Assembly (NCBI RefSeq): GCF_000270305.1
Contig: NC_015737.1
Span: 554,501 to 618,500 of the forward strand
Origin: Clostridium sp. SY8519
Lineage (GTDB): Bacteria > Bacillota > Clostridia > Lachnospirales > Lachnospiraceae
Direction of reading: 5' to 3'
Length of the DNA stretch: 64,000 nt
In this document: positions 50,241-59,064 of the stretch, piece by piece
How positions within the stretch are numbered: position 1 is the stretch's first letter
Layout of the letters: every line of letters begins with the position of its first letter
The notes under the pieces: model-generated
What the model saw: only the letters and a program-made list of their open reading frames with translations
What the model was told of the DNA's origin: nothing
Database searches by the model: none
Made by a program: the position numbers and the translations under genes

Positions 50241-50804
50241 TCAGGCATTTGCGATCTCACGGCCCACATTGTAAGCCTGCTGCATCAGCTCTCTGTTATC
50301 ATCGGCTGACTGCGGATTGTTGGCATTGGTGCATACGATCCGCTTTTCGTTGACAAATCCGAACCCCGGAAACATTGTCCCCGCCAGGAAATCAAAATAG
50401 GAGTCATGCATATGCGGATCATCCATTTCCTGTGTGTACACGGTTACAATCTGCTTCTCCCCGCAGCGGGGCCGGCCGTCATTGCCCAGCAGCGGAAACA
50501 TCCGGTCATACAGATTTTTTACCATGCCATTAATCTGCATAAAATAAATCGGGGATCCGATCACAACCGCGTCCGCTTCCTTGACCTGCTCGATGGCCTT
50601 TGTCAGCTCATCGTTCAGAGAACACTTCCCGTCGTTGATCCGGCAGCCGAAGCAGCCCTGACAGGCGGACATTTTCAGTTTAAACAGGGTATAACTGTTT
50701 ACCTGCGCATTGTGTTCTTTTGCGCCGCGCTCAATCATATTGCAGATTGTGGCAGTATTTCCGTCAAACCGCGGACTGCCGTTAAAAATTACGACTTTTT
50801 TCAT
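50241..50804 (-). CDS. NAD(P)H-dependent FMN reductase (flavodoxin-fold)
   Basis: Flavodoxin-like oxidoreductase of 187 aa. The FMN phosphate loop is VIFNGSPRFDGNT, and ADAVVIGSPIYFMQINGMVKNLYDR forms the second FMN contact. A Cys cluster CQGCFGCR with a fourth Cys in NDGKC resembles the iron-sulfur flavoprotein group, so a cluster is possible but unproven. GGAGG lies nine bases before the start. It is first in a run with the GntR regulator and orf239. Substrate unknown; quinone, azo or metal reduction are typical activities. Confidence 0.86.
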   Translation of the reverse strand: MKKVVIFNGSPRFDGNTATICNMIERGAKEHNAQVNSYTLFKLKMSACQGCFGCRINDGKCSLNDELTKAIEQVKEADAVVIGSPIYFMQINGMVKNLYDRMFPLLGNDGRPRCGEKQIVTVYTQEMDDPHMHDSYFDFLAGTMFPGFGFVNEKRIVCTNANNPQSADDNRELMQQAYNVGREIANA

Positions 50805-51196
50805 GAATCTTATCCTCCGTTCTTCCTGCTGTGTGGTACGGATTCCTGTCCGGCCGCCATCCCCTGTGACCGGATCCTCGCCTGTGATACGCCGGCAGAC
50901 GGGGAATCCATCAGTCAGATTCATTTTAACGGAGGACTCTGTATGGTGTTATTCTATTTAAGCTACCATTTATGCGGAAATCGGTCAACCCTTTGTATTC
51001 CATTGGTATTCTTTTTAAAAAAGGGGTTATCGGATAATACCGATTTCAGCCCCTTATCACTGAAACAGACAGGATCCCTGATATATTCAGCACTTCTTAA
51101 GAAGCTGCATTATAGCAGGGATCCTCTTTCTTTGATATCATCCGGATTTTGGCGCAGACTATCCCCATAATCCTTCTTTTTGCGGGGGCTTTTCTT
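50805..51196. other. Gap between the FMN reductase gene and the transposase
   Basis: The 392-base gap holds a hairpin at 51019-51055 (AAGGGG/CCCCTT outside CGG/CCG), a 55-bp palindrome (listed separately), and an A/G-rich stretch after the transposase stop. A 75-codon plus-strand frame (50943-51170) has a good ribosome site but overlaps the palindrome and looks accidental. No convincing promoter for the reductase gene was found, though TTGACC occurs at about 50984 on the minus strand. Confidence 0.5.
51071..51125. repeat. 55-bp imperfect palindrome
   Basis: AGGATCCCTG and CAGGGATCCT form the outer arms; the inner parts (ATATATTCAGC/GCTGCATTATAG) pair with few mismatches around the perfect 12-bp core CTTCTTAAGAAG at 51093-51104. 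It lies about 70 bases beyond the transposase stop. Confidence 0.75.
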
Positions 51197-52954
51197 TTAC
51201 GCTGCAGAACTCTCTGTTTTTGGCTCGAATTCCTTCAGCTGCCCTGTCTGGAACCTGTGGTATTTATTGATGTTCCGTCCGATCACAAACAGCATGAATT
51301 CCTTATACACTTTTTTGGATGATCGGTAGTTGAACCGGCGGAATCCCTCGTTTTCCTTAATGTCGCCAAAATGGCCTTCCGTCTGGATCGATCGGACCTG
51401 ACGGTTATAGATGCCGTGATCACTCTGGATGTTCCTGTGGCTCTCTGCTTTCAGCTCCTCCCAGGACTCATTGATCTTCATCATCTTGTTTTTGTCAGCA
51501 TCCTGACCGGCATCATATTTATACAGGCATCTTCCTTTATGCGCGCATCCGCTGCAGTCCGCACATCCGTACACTTCCATGGTTTGTGTATAACCGTCCC
51601 GTTTATGTCTCTCTGTCCGGATATGCCGGAGGCTGCGGCCGTCATGGCAGCGGTAGTAAACCCCCTCATCATCTGCGCATTTCTCCATGTTGTAATGCCT
51701 GCCGATGTCGTTTTTATATGCGCGTGTTTTCATCTTCTCGTGTTCCTGCAGCTTGATGTAGCTGGTGATCCCGTTTTCTTTCAGATACAGGAGGTTCTTT
51801 TCGCTGCAGTATCCGCTGTCCGCAGTGAACTCTTCTGGATATCTCCCAAAGGCTGCTTTGTGTTTTTCCGCCACCGGGATCAAAGTATCATAGTCTGTCC
51901 GGTCGTTACTGACATAACTGTGGATAATGAAGTAGTTTTCCACTGCGATCTGTACATTATATGCCGGCTTTAACTGGCCGTTGAGCATGTGGTCTTCTTT
52001 CATCCGCATGAATGTTGCTTCCAGGTCTGTCTTGGAATAGCTGTTCCTGTCATCACCCATGATCTCAAAGCATTCCTTGTATTTCATCAAACGCCTTCCG
52101 CAGTCTTCCAGTTCCTCGTATAGCTTCTGGAGCTCCGTCCTGCGTTTCCCTTTTCCATTGGCAAAGATGATGTCCTCACCGTCTGCGATCTGCTTTAAGT
52201 TCTTCTGGAGCGTCAGCATCTCCAGCGGGGAGCAGTTGCTGATCCGGATCCGTGTATTGTTGGGAAGCTTTTTGTGTTTTGTGAGCTTTCTCTTCCTGTT
52301 CTTTTCAATGACTTCACGGACTTTGCCCATCCCTTCGATGGCAAACATCTTTACATTGTCTAATCCGTACTTTTCCTTATATCCTTCCTGATCCAGCAGC
52401 GTATTGTACCTTGCATAGAGCATATCAATCGTATCGAGCAGGCCGGCCAGATGGTAATTGATACTCCCCCTCCAGACGAACGTATACCGGTTGGCATTCG
52501 CCTCCAGCTTTGTCCCGTCCAGGAACAGGGTATCCAGGCTGATCAGGCCTTCCTTATGCAGGCGCAGGATGAACTGATAATGCAGATCATCCAGGATATC
52601 ACCCGTCAGCTTCTTTCCGATGAAGTCGTAAAAGGCATCACGTTTCGGCTTCTCGCCTTTTGTCAGCCAGATGAAAGCGACATCCCGTTCACAGAGTTCA
52701 ACGATCCGGTCCACGGAACGTATGCCCCGCATGTTCGCGTAGGTGACGACAGCAAACATCATGATCGGATTATACCCGGTTCTTCCCTTGGCAGAATAAC
52801 GGCCGAGCAGACCGGAATAATCAAGATCCTCCATCACTTTTTTAAGGGTATAGACGGGGTCGTCGGCGGGTATGCCGATCTGATATAAGCTGAAGTTAAT
52901 CTTCAGTTGCCCTTTTTCGAAAAAATCGTTATAATAATGATGTTTTTTTAGCAT
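51197..52954 (-). CDS. IS1182-type DDE transposase
   Basis: Catalyses insertion-sequence movement. 585 aa from the ATG at 52954; the frame is open to an ATG at 53002 with no better ribosome site. The N-terminal DUF772-like part is GYNPIMMFAVVTYANMRGIR; the catalytic triad is read as D in TLFLDGTKLEANANRYTF, D in FTADSGYCSEKNLLYL and E in VRSIQTEGHFGDIKENEGF. A Cys block (CADCSGCAHKGRCLY) sits between. The gene appears intact. A TATAAT on the minus strand ends six bases before the ATG, so a near-leaderless message is possible. Confidence 0.92.
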   Translation of the reverse strand: MLKKHHYYNDFFEKGQLKINFSLYQIGIPADDPVYTLKKVMEDLDYSGLLGRYSAKGRTGYNPIMMFAVVTYANMRGIRSVDRIVELCERDVAFIWLTKGEKPKRDAFYDFIGKKLTGDILDDLHYQFILRLHKEGLISLDTLFLDGTKLEANANRYTFVWRGSINYHLAGLLDTIDMLYARYNTLLDQEGYKEKYGLDNVKMFAIEGMGKVREVIEKNRKRKLTKHKKLPNNTRIRISNCSPLEMLTLQKNLKQIADGEDIIFANGKGKRRTELQKLYEELEDCGRRLMKYKECFEIMGDDRNSYSKTDLEATFMRMKEDHMLNGQLKPAYNVQIAVENYFIIHSYVSNDRTDYDTLIPVAEKHKAAFGRYPEEFTADSGYCSEKNLLYLKENGITSYIKLQEHEKMKTRAYKNDIGRHYNMEKCADDEGVYYRCHDGRSLRHIRTERHKRDGYTQTMEVYGCADCSGCAHKGRCLYKYDAGQDADKNKMMKINESWEELKAESHRNIQSDHGIYNRQVRSIQTEGHFGDIKENEGFRRFNYRSSKKVYKEFMLFVIGRNINKYHRFQTGQLKEFEPKTESSAA

Positions 52955-53002
52955 AGTTACATTATACAATGTAACGGGAGAAAGGTGGTCAGAAACGGCC
53001 AT
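51197..53002 (-). mobile_element. IS1182-family insertion sequence, ends not resolved
   Basis: The intact transposase defines the element. I searched both flanks by eye for matching terminal inverted repeats and target duplications and could not identify them, so only the coding extent is given. The element lies between the FMN reductase promoter region and the terminator of the transhydroxylase operon. Confidence 0.6.
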
Positions 53003-53290
53003 CTTTTTTCTTTTATTTCAAAGATGTCAGTCCTATCTGCGGACGCCAGCCCTGACAGCCGCTTTCGCGGTGGCTGTTTGCCAGAGTCAATATGATCAGT
53101 TCGGGGAGAACTTGGGATATCAGCCTTGCGGGATCCATCCTCTGGTGATGTCATACATTCGGCACGCAAGGTTTATGAGCCAGATCATATGAACAGAAAA
53201 GGATCCGACCAAACTCATTTCGAGTCTGGACGGATCCCGTTTTTAGCCGTCTATTTCCCGACAGCCCCTTCCGCTTATTTCCGCAAGGAA
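52955..53290. other. Gap between the transposase and the transhydroxylase operon end
   Basis: It contains a near-palindrome GTTACATT/AATGTAAC at 52956-52975 over the transposase start region, a small stem ACAGCC/GGCTGT at 53055-53077, and the terminator at 53197-53244. The true right end of the insertion sequence probably lies in this stretch. No gene was recognised. Confidence 0.5.
53197..53244. terminator. Terminator of the transhydroxylase operon
   Basis: GGATCCG (53201-53207) and CGGATCC (53231-53237) anchor a 16-bp stem with two mismatches; TTTT follows on the minus strand and TTTTT on the plus strand, making it bidirectional. Confidence 0.82.
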
Positions 53291-54121
53291 TTAATTCATT
53301 TCTGTGTATTCCAGATTCAGGGACTCCCCTGCGATTTCGAATTCCAGATCCTTCTTTCTTCCGTCCGCATTGATGCTGATGACATATTTGCCGTCATCCA
53401 GGCCGTCGAACTTGAAATCTCCGAAGAAATTCGTCTTCTGTACTTCCAGAACCTTATCGTCCTGTTTCAGTTCGCAGACCGCATTTTCAAAGCAGTCTCC
53501 GTCCACGAGAATTCCGCCTGCGGCGAAGTTCTTGGTAAACCGGTACAGGTTCTTGTAATATACATGGGGCTTGGTGCCCAGTTCCGGCCGGTAAACTTCC
53601 AGGCCTTCTGCCTCGATCATCGCCTGCATCTCATCCGGCTCCAGGTTAAACGCCTTCAGCGCTTTGGTCGGACAGTTGTGCGCGCAGCGCGGGATTCCAG
53701 GAATCCAGTCCGGATCATCCAGCAGATGTGCGCACATGGTGCATTTCTGCGGTACATCCGCGTCTTCATTGTAATAAATCGCGCCGTACGGACAGGAATC
53801 TACCAGGGCCTTGTTGCCTTTTGCCTTCTCCATATCGATCATCACAATACCGTCTTCCCGGCGTGTCACCGCACCGTTGCCTGCCGCGATACAGGGCGCG
53901 TTTTCACAGTGCTGACATGGCATCGGCAGATAGCTGTAATCATTCCGCGCGTATTTGCCGCGCTCTCTCCGCTGAATGTTCATCCAGCGATGGCCGTGGC
54001 GGGGCTGCGCGTTGGTATATCCGGGCCACTCATTTCCCACGTGTTCATCTTTGCAACCCATAAAGCAGTTGTTGCAGTCATGACACCATCTGACATCTAT
54101 CACTAAATACCACTGTTTCAT
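53291..54121 (-). CDS. athS: Transhydroxylase iron-sulfur (beta) subunit
   Basis: Electron-transfer subunit of a molybdenum enzyme, 276 aa, the length of pyrogallol-phloroglucinol transhydroxylase beta. The N-terminal two thirds carry three [4Fe-4S] sites: CHDCNNCFMGCKDEH, CQHCENAPC with SCPYGAI, and CTMC with CAHNCP. From about residue 195 a beta-rich Cna-B/transthyretin-like module follows (AAGGILVDGDCFENAVCEL, GDFKFDGLDDGKYVISI), which I recall as a hallmark of the transhydroxylase beta subunit and is absent from ordinary DmsB proteins. No Tat signal is seen. AAAGGAG lies upstream. It is 33 bases after the alpha-subunit gene. Confidence 0.88.
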   Translation of the reverse strand: MKQWYLVIDVRWCHDCNNCFMGCKDEHVGNEWPGYTNAQPRHGHRWMNIQRRERGKYARNDYSYLPMPCQHCENAPCIAAGNGAVTRREDGIVMIDMEKAKGNKALVDSCPYGAIYYNEDADVPQKCTMCAHLLDDPDWIPGIPRCAHNCPTKALKAFNLEPDEMQAMIEAEGLEVYRPELGTKPHVYYKNLYRFTKNFAAGGILVDGDCFENAVCELKQDDKVLEVQKTNFFGDFKFDGLDDGKYVISINADGRKKDLEFEIAGESLNLEYTEMN

Positions 54122-54154
54122 CTCGATTCTCCTTTCAGGCCGTATCCGCGAGAC

Positions 54155-56755
54155 TTAGTAAATCTCGTAAATACCTCCATCCCATTTTTCTACTTCTACC
54201 TGAGCACTGTTCGGTGCCATACCGCATGCATATTTGGACATGTAGCGGTCCGGTGTAAGGATATTGACGCAGCCGCCCCGGTCAGCCGAGCAGCCTGGTT
54301 TGCCAAGAGGAGCATACTCTGCGCTGGACTCATAGGAATGAACCGTACCCGGCTGGACACGTTCTCCCACCTGGGCGCAGAGGATGACAGAACCTCTGTC
54401 GTTGAAGGCGCGTACCAGGTCGCCGTCCTTGATGCCGCGGGCCTCGGCGTCTACTGTATTCATACGGATGATCCAGTAATACCAGCCGTCTACCAGCACG
54501 CGGTGATCCTTGATATCCAGCATGAAGGAGTCTTTTGCGTCACCCATGGTATGCATGGAAAATCTGGGATGAGGGGAAAGCATACCCAGAGGGTATTTCT
54601 TAGCCACTTCCGCATGCCAGCTTTCCCATGCCGGCACATATTTATGCATGGACGGACGGTACTCGTCCACAAATCCCTGTTCCTCGAAACGTTTCAGTGA
54701 AGTTGAGATGAATTCCACCTTGCCGGTGGTCGTCTGCAGCCCCTTCAGGCCTACGGTCTGGTTCGGAGCCGGACCCCAGTCAGGTGTATCACGCACACGG
54801 TCCTCTGCAAACCAGCGGAGCGCAGGTGTTTTCTTTCTGTTCGGATTGTCCGGAACAACCAGATAGCCCTTCTTGAAGAATTCTTCCCATGGCATTACTT
54901 TCGGGCAGTCGGTTGCGTTGTAGTACTGCTCTACCCATGCCAGTTCATCTTTGCCTTCGGTAAAGATATCGTAAATTCCCAGTTTCTTGGCCATCAATGC
55001 GTAAATTTCGTAATCCGACTTGGATTCTCCCAGGGGTTCGATACATTTTGCCTGCAGGGAGATGACACGGTTATTGGCCATCTGGAAGTTGTCCGGAATA
55101 TAACCGGAGCAGTTGGCAAACTCGGAAATATCCCATCTCTCATAGTTGGTGCAGGCCGGAAGGATCACATCCGCGAAGGGAACCTCTCCCTCGAACCAGA
55201 TGGACTGAGATACCACGAACTCCAGGCTTTCCGATGTGTACATCTTCGCGTAACGGTTTGTGCCTGTCATGGTTCCGATATGCGGTCCGCCGTATTTCCA
55301 GTACATCTTGATCTTGCCGTAGCCGGGAGCCGGATACTGGTACGGATGCATCTGCGCCTCAATGGTGGGTCCGCAGAAGCCCTTGCCATACCACTCAAAC
55401 TTGCCGTTCATGATGCACTCCGGAATCTTCAGACGCGGAATATGCTGGCCTGCTTCCCAGTTTACCTTAACCGGAGCCGGGAATGTGGTCTTGCCGTCAA
55501 ACATTCTCCAGGCAAACTTGAAACCGGCCGCGGAGTTTGCGCAGTCACCGGAAATGCCACCTTCTGCATAACCCGGGAAGTAGAATTCATAATCCGTAGG
55601 AACGCCCTGTGTGGTGGACCAGATGTTGGAACCCGGTTTGCCAAGACCCTGCATGGTTGCGAGGGCGATCATGCCGCGTGTCCACTCAATTCCGTGAGTC
55701 GCACGGCAGGCTCCGCCCCAGCCGCCCATACCGCCGGCTGCAAGGTAGGTGTTTTTCTTTGCCCATTCACGGGCAAGCGCGCGAATTTCGCAGGCAGGAA
55801 CACCGGATTCCTTCTCTGCCCATTCGCAGGTCTTCGGAATGCCGTCTTCGCCGTTGCCCAGTACATATTCTGCCCACTCTTCAAATCCGTACGCGTGGGT
55901 CTTTACATATTCTTTGTCATATGTGCCTTCGGTCAGCCAGGTGTATGCAATCGCAAAGGAGATAGCATGGTCGGTGCCGACTTTCGGTGAGAACCATTTC
56001 ATTCCCCACATATTGGCGGAATGGTTGAAGAACGGGTCAATGAAGACCATCTTTACGCCCAGCTCATCCAGCCAACGGCGTCTGATGTGTGATTCATAGG
56101 CTGCGTAGATTCCGCTGTTTACTTCCGGATCCGAGGACCAGAACACGATCATCTCCGCGTATTTCAGGCCGTCCTCCAGCAGATCATACTGCTCCGGACA
56201 TCCGAGTCTCCAGGAGAAGCCCCACATATGCATGCCGCCCCAGTGCCATCCTTCCCAGCTGTCCGGGTTGTGATCCGCATAGGTGAATCCCATCAGGTTC
56301 ATAAAACGGAAGTAGGTGGAATGACGGTAGCCTACATTTCCCCATAAATGATGAGAGGAAGGCGTGGACATGATGGATGCCGGACCACTCTCTCTCTTAA
56401 TTCTGTTGATTTCCTTTACAACGATATCTGTCGCCTCATCCCAGCTGATTCTCTCATAGCCGGAAATACCACGGTTCTGAATATTTCTTTCCCCGTCCGG
56501 ATCGAAATCCACACGTTTCATCGGATACAGAATCCGGCGATCCGAGTAGATCATGGATTTCTGACCTGCGGTAAACGGTGCAATCGTTGTATAGCGCGGC
56601 GCCTTGAATTCTCTGCCACGTGCTTTGATTGTCCAGCCTTCCGGATCTGTCTCGTCGAAGTCCATGGGTGTGATACGAACGATCTTTCCATCTTTCACAT
56701 AAACGAACACCGGACCTCCGGTACTGGAGTTTGTCAAACGAATTTCGCCTTTCAT
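54155..56755 (-). CDS. athL: Molybdenum transhydroxylase (pyrogallol-phloroglucinol type) alpha subunit
   Basis: Large subunit of the DMSO-reductase family, 866 aa, predicted to move a hydroxyl group between polyphenols (pyrogallol to phloroglucinol). No N-terminal [4Fe-4S] Cys motif and no Tat signal, so it is cytoplasmic and relies on the beta subunit. The Mo ligand region is NPDSWEGWHWG. My count gives His135, Arg144, Asp165-Ser166-Trp167, Trp346, Tyr396, Cys549 and Tyr552; these sit at a constant offset of 9 then 8 from the active-site numbers I recall for the Pelobacter acidigallici enzyme (144, 153, 174-176, 354, 404, 557, 560). AAGGAGG precedes the start. A related aromatic hydroxylase activity is possible. 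Confidence 0.87.
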   Translation of the reverse strand: MKGEIRLTNSSTGGPVFVYVKDGKIVRITPMDFDETDPEGWTIKARGREFKAPRYTTIAPFTAGQKSMIYSDRRILYPMKRVDFDPDGERNIQNRGISGYERISWDEATDIVVKEINRIKRESGPASIMSTPSSHHLWGNVGYRHSTYFRFMNLMGFTYADHNPDSWEGWHWGGMHMWGFSWRLGCPEQYDLLEDGLKYAEMIVFWSSDPEVNSGIYAAYESHIRRRWLDELGVKMVFIDPFFNHSANMWGMKWFSPKVGTDHAISFAIAYTWLTEGTYDKEYVKTHAYGFEEWAEYVLGNGEDGIPKTCEWAEKESGVPACEIRALAREWAKKNTYLAAGGMGGWGGACRATHGIEWTRGMIALATMQGLGKPGSNIWSTTQGVPTDYEFYFPGYAEGGISGDCANSAAGFKFAWRMFDGKTTFPAPVKVNWEAGQHIPRLKIPECIMNGKFEWYGKGFCGPTIEAQMHPYQYPAPGYGKIKMYWKYGGPHIGTMTGTNRYAKMYTSESLEFVVSQSIWFEGEVPFADVILPACTNYERWDISEFANCSGYIPDNFQMANNRVISLQAKCIEPLGESKSDYEIYALMAKKLGIYDIFTEGKDELAWVEQYYNATDCPKVMPWEEFFKKGYLVVPDNPNRKKTPALRWFAEDRVRDTPDWGPAPNQTVGLKGLQTTTGKVEFISTSLKRFEEQGFVDEYRPSMHKYVPAWESWHAEVAKKYPLGMLSPHPRFSMHTMGDAKDSFMLDIKDHRVLVDGWYYWIIRMNTVDAEARGIKDGDLVRAFNDRGSVILCAQVGERVQPGTVHSYESSAEYAPLGKPGCSADRGGCVNILTPDRYMSKYACGMAPNSAQVEVEKWDGGIYEIY

Positions 56756-56903
56756 GGCTAAACCTCCTTTTTACTAGTGATTCATGACCATCCTGCCTGC
56801 TGTGCCTCCTCCGCGCTCTGTGCCCTGAGTAGAGGGAAAGGCCTTCGCCCGTCAGAAACTGCGCAGACTTTGAGAGAGACATCCCCGCCTCTCACATACC
56901 TGA

Positions 56904-56934
56904 ATTATAAAGTGTAGTCTAACAACACACTCAA
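56904..56934 (-). promoter_or_regulatory. Transhydroxylase promoter with TGT-N11-ACA dyad
   Basis: Minus strand: TTGAGT (56929-56934), a 19-bp spacer and a perfect TATAAT (56904-56909). The spacer includes the second half of the dyad AGTGT-N11-ACACT (56911-56931), a LysR-box form (T-N11-A). The long spacer suggests activator dependence. The symporter promoter has the same arrangement. Confidence 0.72.
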
Positions 56935-57127
56935 GCACTTTTTTTTATTTTTCCTGTTTTCTTCTGCCCGTTCTGTTCGTTTTTATCTGTCTGCCCACTG
57001 CACTCTCATTGTTTTTATGCAGAATGTACAATGATTTTCCCTGTGGGCGGAAAATGACTCTGGTGATTTTGCACACCGGGCCGTTTCGCCCCATTCCCGC
57101 TGCCCCAGTTTCCGTATCAGACAGAAT

Positions 57128-57164
57128 GAGCCGCGGCACCCGGACAGATCCGGAGCCGCGGCTC
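57128..57164. terminator. Hairpin closing the symporter operon
   Basis: GAGCCGCGGC pairs with GCCGCGGCTC, with an inner CCGG/CCGG stem. The T-run (TTTTTT) lies on the plus-strand side only; on the minus strand the tail is ATTCTGTCTG, so termination of the symporter operon may be weak. Confidence 0.55.
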
Positions 57165-57176
57165 GCTCATGCTTTT

Positions 57177-57281
57177 TTATTTCTTATCTTCGATCTGATT
57201 CTTCTTTCCGCCGACAAAGCAGATAATCAGAAGTACAAATGCTACACACAGAAGATAAACCGAGACAATTGTAATTGCCAT
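57177..57281 (-). CDS. 34-aa membrane protein B, symporter accessory candidate
   Basis: A tiny gene with AGGAGG ten bases before its ATG; that site overlaps the previous small gene's stop region. The protein is one hydrophobic helix (MAITIVSVYLLCVAFVLLII, then CFVGG) with a charged tail KKNQIEDKK. It should be a single-span membrane protein with the tail inside. Third in the order symporter, protein A, protein B. Small accessory proteins beside sodium symporters are known; a stabilising or regulatory role is inference. Confidence 0.75.
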   Translation of the reverse strand: MAITIVSVYLLCVAFVLLIICFVGGKKNQIEDKK

Positions 57282-57296
57282 AATCCGTACTCCTCC

Positions 57297-57401
57297 TTAC
57301 AGTTTTTCGCCTTTGTGCGTCAGTTTCCAGATAATCGTAATAATCGCGCACAGAACAATTCCGATTACATACTGTGTTACAATATCCTGTAAAATCCACA
57401 T
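57297..57401 (-). CDS. 34-aa membrane protein A, symporter accessory candidate
   Basis: A short frame directly after the symporter gene, 14 bases from its stop, with a perfect AAGGAGG seven bases before the ATG. The sequence is MWILQDIVTQYVIGIVLCAI, then ITIIWKLTHKGEKL: one hydrophobic helix with a basic tail. Two consecutive genes of the same size and layout, each with a strong ribosome site, argue for real expression. Function unknown; likely a partner of the symporter. Confidence 0.78.
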   Translation of the reverse strand: MWILQDIVTQYVIGIVLCAIITIIWKLTHKGEKL

Positions 57402-57415
57402 AATCCTGCCTCCTT

Positions 57416-58984
57416 TTATACTTCTGCCTTCGGAGCGATATTTGCCGCGATGCGGTCCGCATGGGTCTTCTTCCATGCAGGCTCACCCTTGAAGATGAGA
57501 TGGAACACAATACCGCATACCAGAGATACTATCATAGTGGCATACATATTCATGCTCCATACGCCTGGGATAATCTTTCCCATCGGGCAGAAGGTCCAGA
57601 TGCAGTCCACTGCGTAGGATACAATAATGGTCGCCCATGCCGCTTTTTTGCTTACTTTGAAATTGTAGCCCGCTACCAGCACAATAAATACCGGCATACC
57701 GAAGGAGAATACCCACAGGAACAGATTAAACACAAACTCATGGGCCATAATAAGTGCTCCCGGGAGCAGAAGTCCGGCTGCGATGATAATGCAGAGCTTG
57801 TTGATGCGGAGTTTTTTCTTTGGTTCCGCGTTTGGCATGCAGCATCCGATGATAATATCATTGGCAATGACATTTGAGTTCGCCAGTACGACGCCGCCGC
57901 CGGTGGACAGAGTTGCCGCCAGCAGTGCCACCATTAAAAGACCGATGGCCGGTACCGGCAGGCCTGCCTGGGCGATGGTAGGTACCGCTTCCAGACCGTT
58001 GGGTCCCACCACTTTTGAAATAGCCGGAATTGCCATAGCCGCAATTCCGAGAAAAATCCAGGGCAGGGACGACATGATATTAAAGGAGCATCCCAGGAAT
58101 ACGCCCTTCCGGCAGGCATGTTCATCCTTTGCCGCAAAGAAGGGCTGCATCATGGTCTGAGATACCGCGCCGGCAGTGGTATGAAGGACAATAACCGGAA
58201 TAATCACTCCCAGCCATACGCCCGGGATTCCCAGAGTACCGAACTGTGTCAGATTCTGCTCCAGCTGAGCTGCCTTGTATGTTTCAAACACACCCGTCCA
58301 TCCGCCGATGGTGGTGCCCAGATAATTTACCGCAATGATGGCGATCGCGCTGTAAGATGCCGCTATCATAACCACTGCGTTAATGCAGTTAAGCCATGCC
58401 ATCTGCAACATGCCGCCGAAAAATACATAAAATACAATGAGTACAAATCCCAGAATAATGGATTGATAGATATTCAGCGGAATTCCGCTGGCGTTGCAGA
58501 GTGTAAAGATCGCTGTTCCCGTTGCCACCAATTCGGAACATCCGATTCCGGTCCAGGTCATCGTCTGGAAAGCCGCATGGAACCATCCCATTTCCTTTCC
58601 GTATATCTCAGACAACGCGCCCGGCGCTGTCGGCGCGCCGATTTTTTTATACAGTGGCCCGATCCACAGCATCGCAATCGGTAGGAACACTGCACCGGCA
58701 CCAATCGCCCACCACATCGCTCCGGCGCCGATACCGGTATACTGCTGATGGGTCACCGCTTCAATTAATGAAGTAAAACCGCCGCCGCCGGCCGCCTTCT
58801 CCCAGAGAGACATGGTGTGACCGGATCCCAATGGAGCCAGGACAAAGGAAAACGTAACCATTACCCAACCGAGGCCGCCGCCCGCATTGGAGAAATCTTC
58901 CGCAGACGTAATTTTCTTTCTTGAGTACAGGCTGGCCGCGATAATCAGCACAGCAAAGTACACAATCGCAATGACAAGAGCCAT
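57416..58984 (-). CDS. Sodium:solute symporter (SSS family)
   Basis: Sodium-driven uptake protein, 522 aa, about thirteen membrane segments. The N-terminus reads IVYFAVLIIAASLYSRKKIT with SAEDFSNAGGGLGW, the family's SxxDFxxAG pattern; LLAATLSTGGGVVLANSNVI matches the conserved core helix where Na+ is bound (TxSTxxG-like). AAGGAGG lies eight bases before the start. Encoded between the transhydroxylase genes and the LysR gene and sharing promoter design with the enzyme, it is a good candidate for importing the phenolic substrate (gallate or a related anion); this is inference. Confidence 0.9.
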   Translation of the reverse strand: MALVIAIVYFAVLIIAASLYSRKKITSAEDFSNAGGGLGWVMVTFSFVLAPLGSGHTMSLWEKAAGGGGFTSLIEAVTHQQYTGIGAGAMWWAIGAGAVFLPIAMLWIGPLYKKIGAPTAPGALSEIYGKEMGWFHAAFQTMTWTGIGCSELVATGTAIFTLCNASGIPLNIYQSIILGFVLIVFYVFFGGMLQMAWLNCINAVVMIAASYSAIAIIAVNYLGTTIGGWTGVFETYKAAQLEQNLTQFGTLGIPGVWLGVIIPVIVLHTTAGAVSQTMMQPFFAAKDEHACRKGVFLGCSFNIMSSLPWIFLGIAAMAIPAISKVVGPNGLEAVPTIAQAGLPVPAIGLLMVALLAATLSTGGGVVLANSNVIANDIIIGCCMPNAEPKKKLRINKLCIIIAAGLLLPGALIMAHEFVFNLFLWVFSFGMPVFIVLVAGYNFKVSKKAAWATIIVSYAVDCIWTFCPMGKIIPGVWSMNMYATMIVSLVCGIVFHLIFKGEPAWKKTHADRIAANIAPKAEV

Positions 58985-59064
58985 GAAAAAACCCTCCTTA
59001 AAAAAACACTTTCACCTGTTTTTCAGCTACCATTTCGCTTGATACAACCCTCTACTCGGGTTTA

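Larger units (their letters stand above)
56756..57176. other. Gap between transhydroxylase alpha gene and small-protein genes
   Basis: The 421 bases hold the transhydroxylase promoter (56904-56934) with a leader of about 145 bases, an A/T tract, and the hairpin closing the symporter operon (57128-57164). No gene was recognised. Confidence 0.6.

Noticed and set aside
50943..51170. A 75-codon plus-strand frame with GGAGG before its ATG
   Set aside because: It runs through the 55-bp palindrome and a second hairpin, encodes no recognisable domain and sits in the control region of the FMN reductase gene. I kept it as a remark only.
51000..53250. Terminal inverted repeats of the IS1182 element
   Set aside because: I compared both flanks and found only short chance matches around GGATCC and GATATC; none is long enough to claim.
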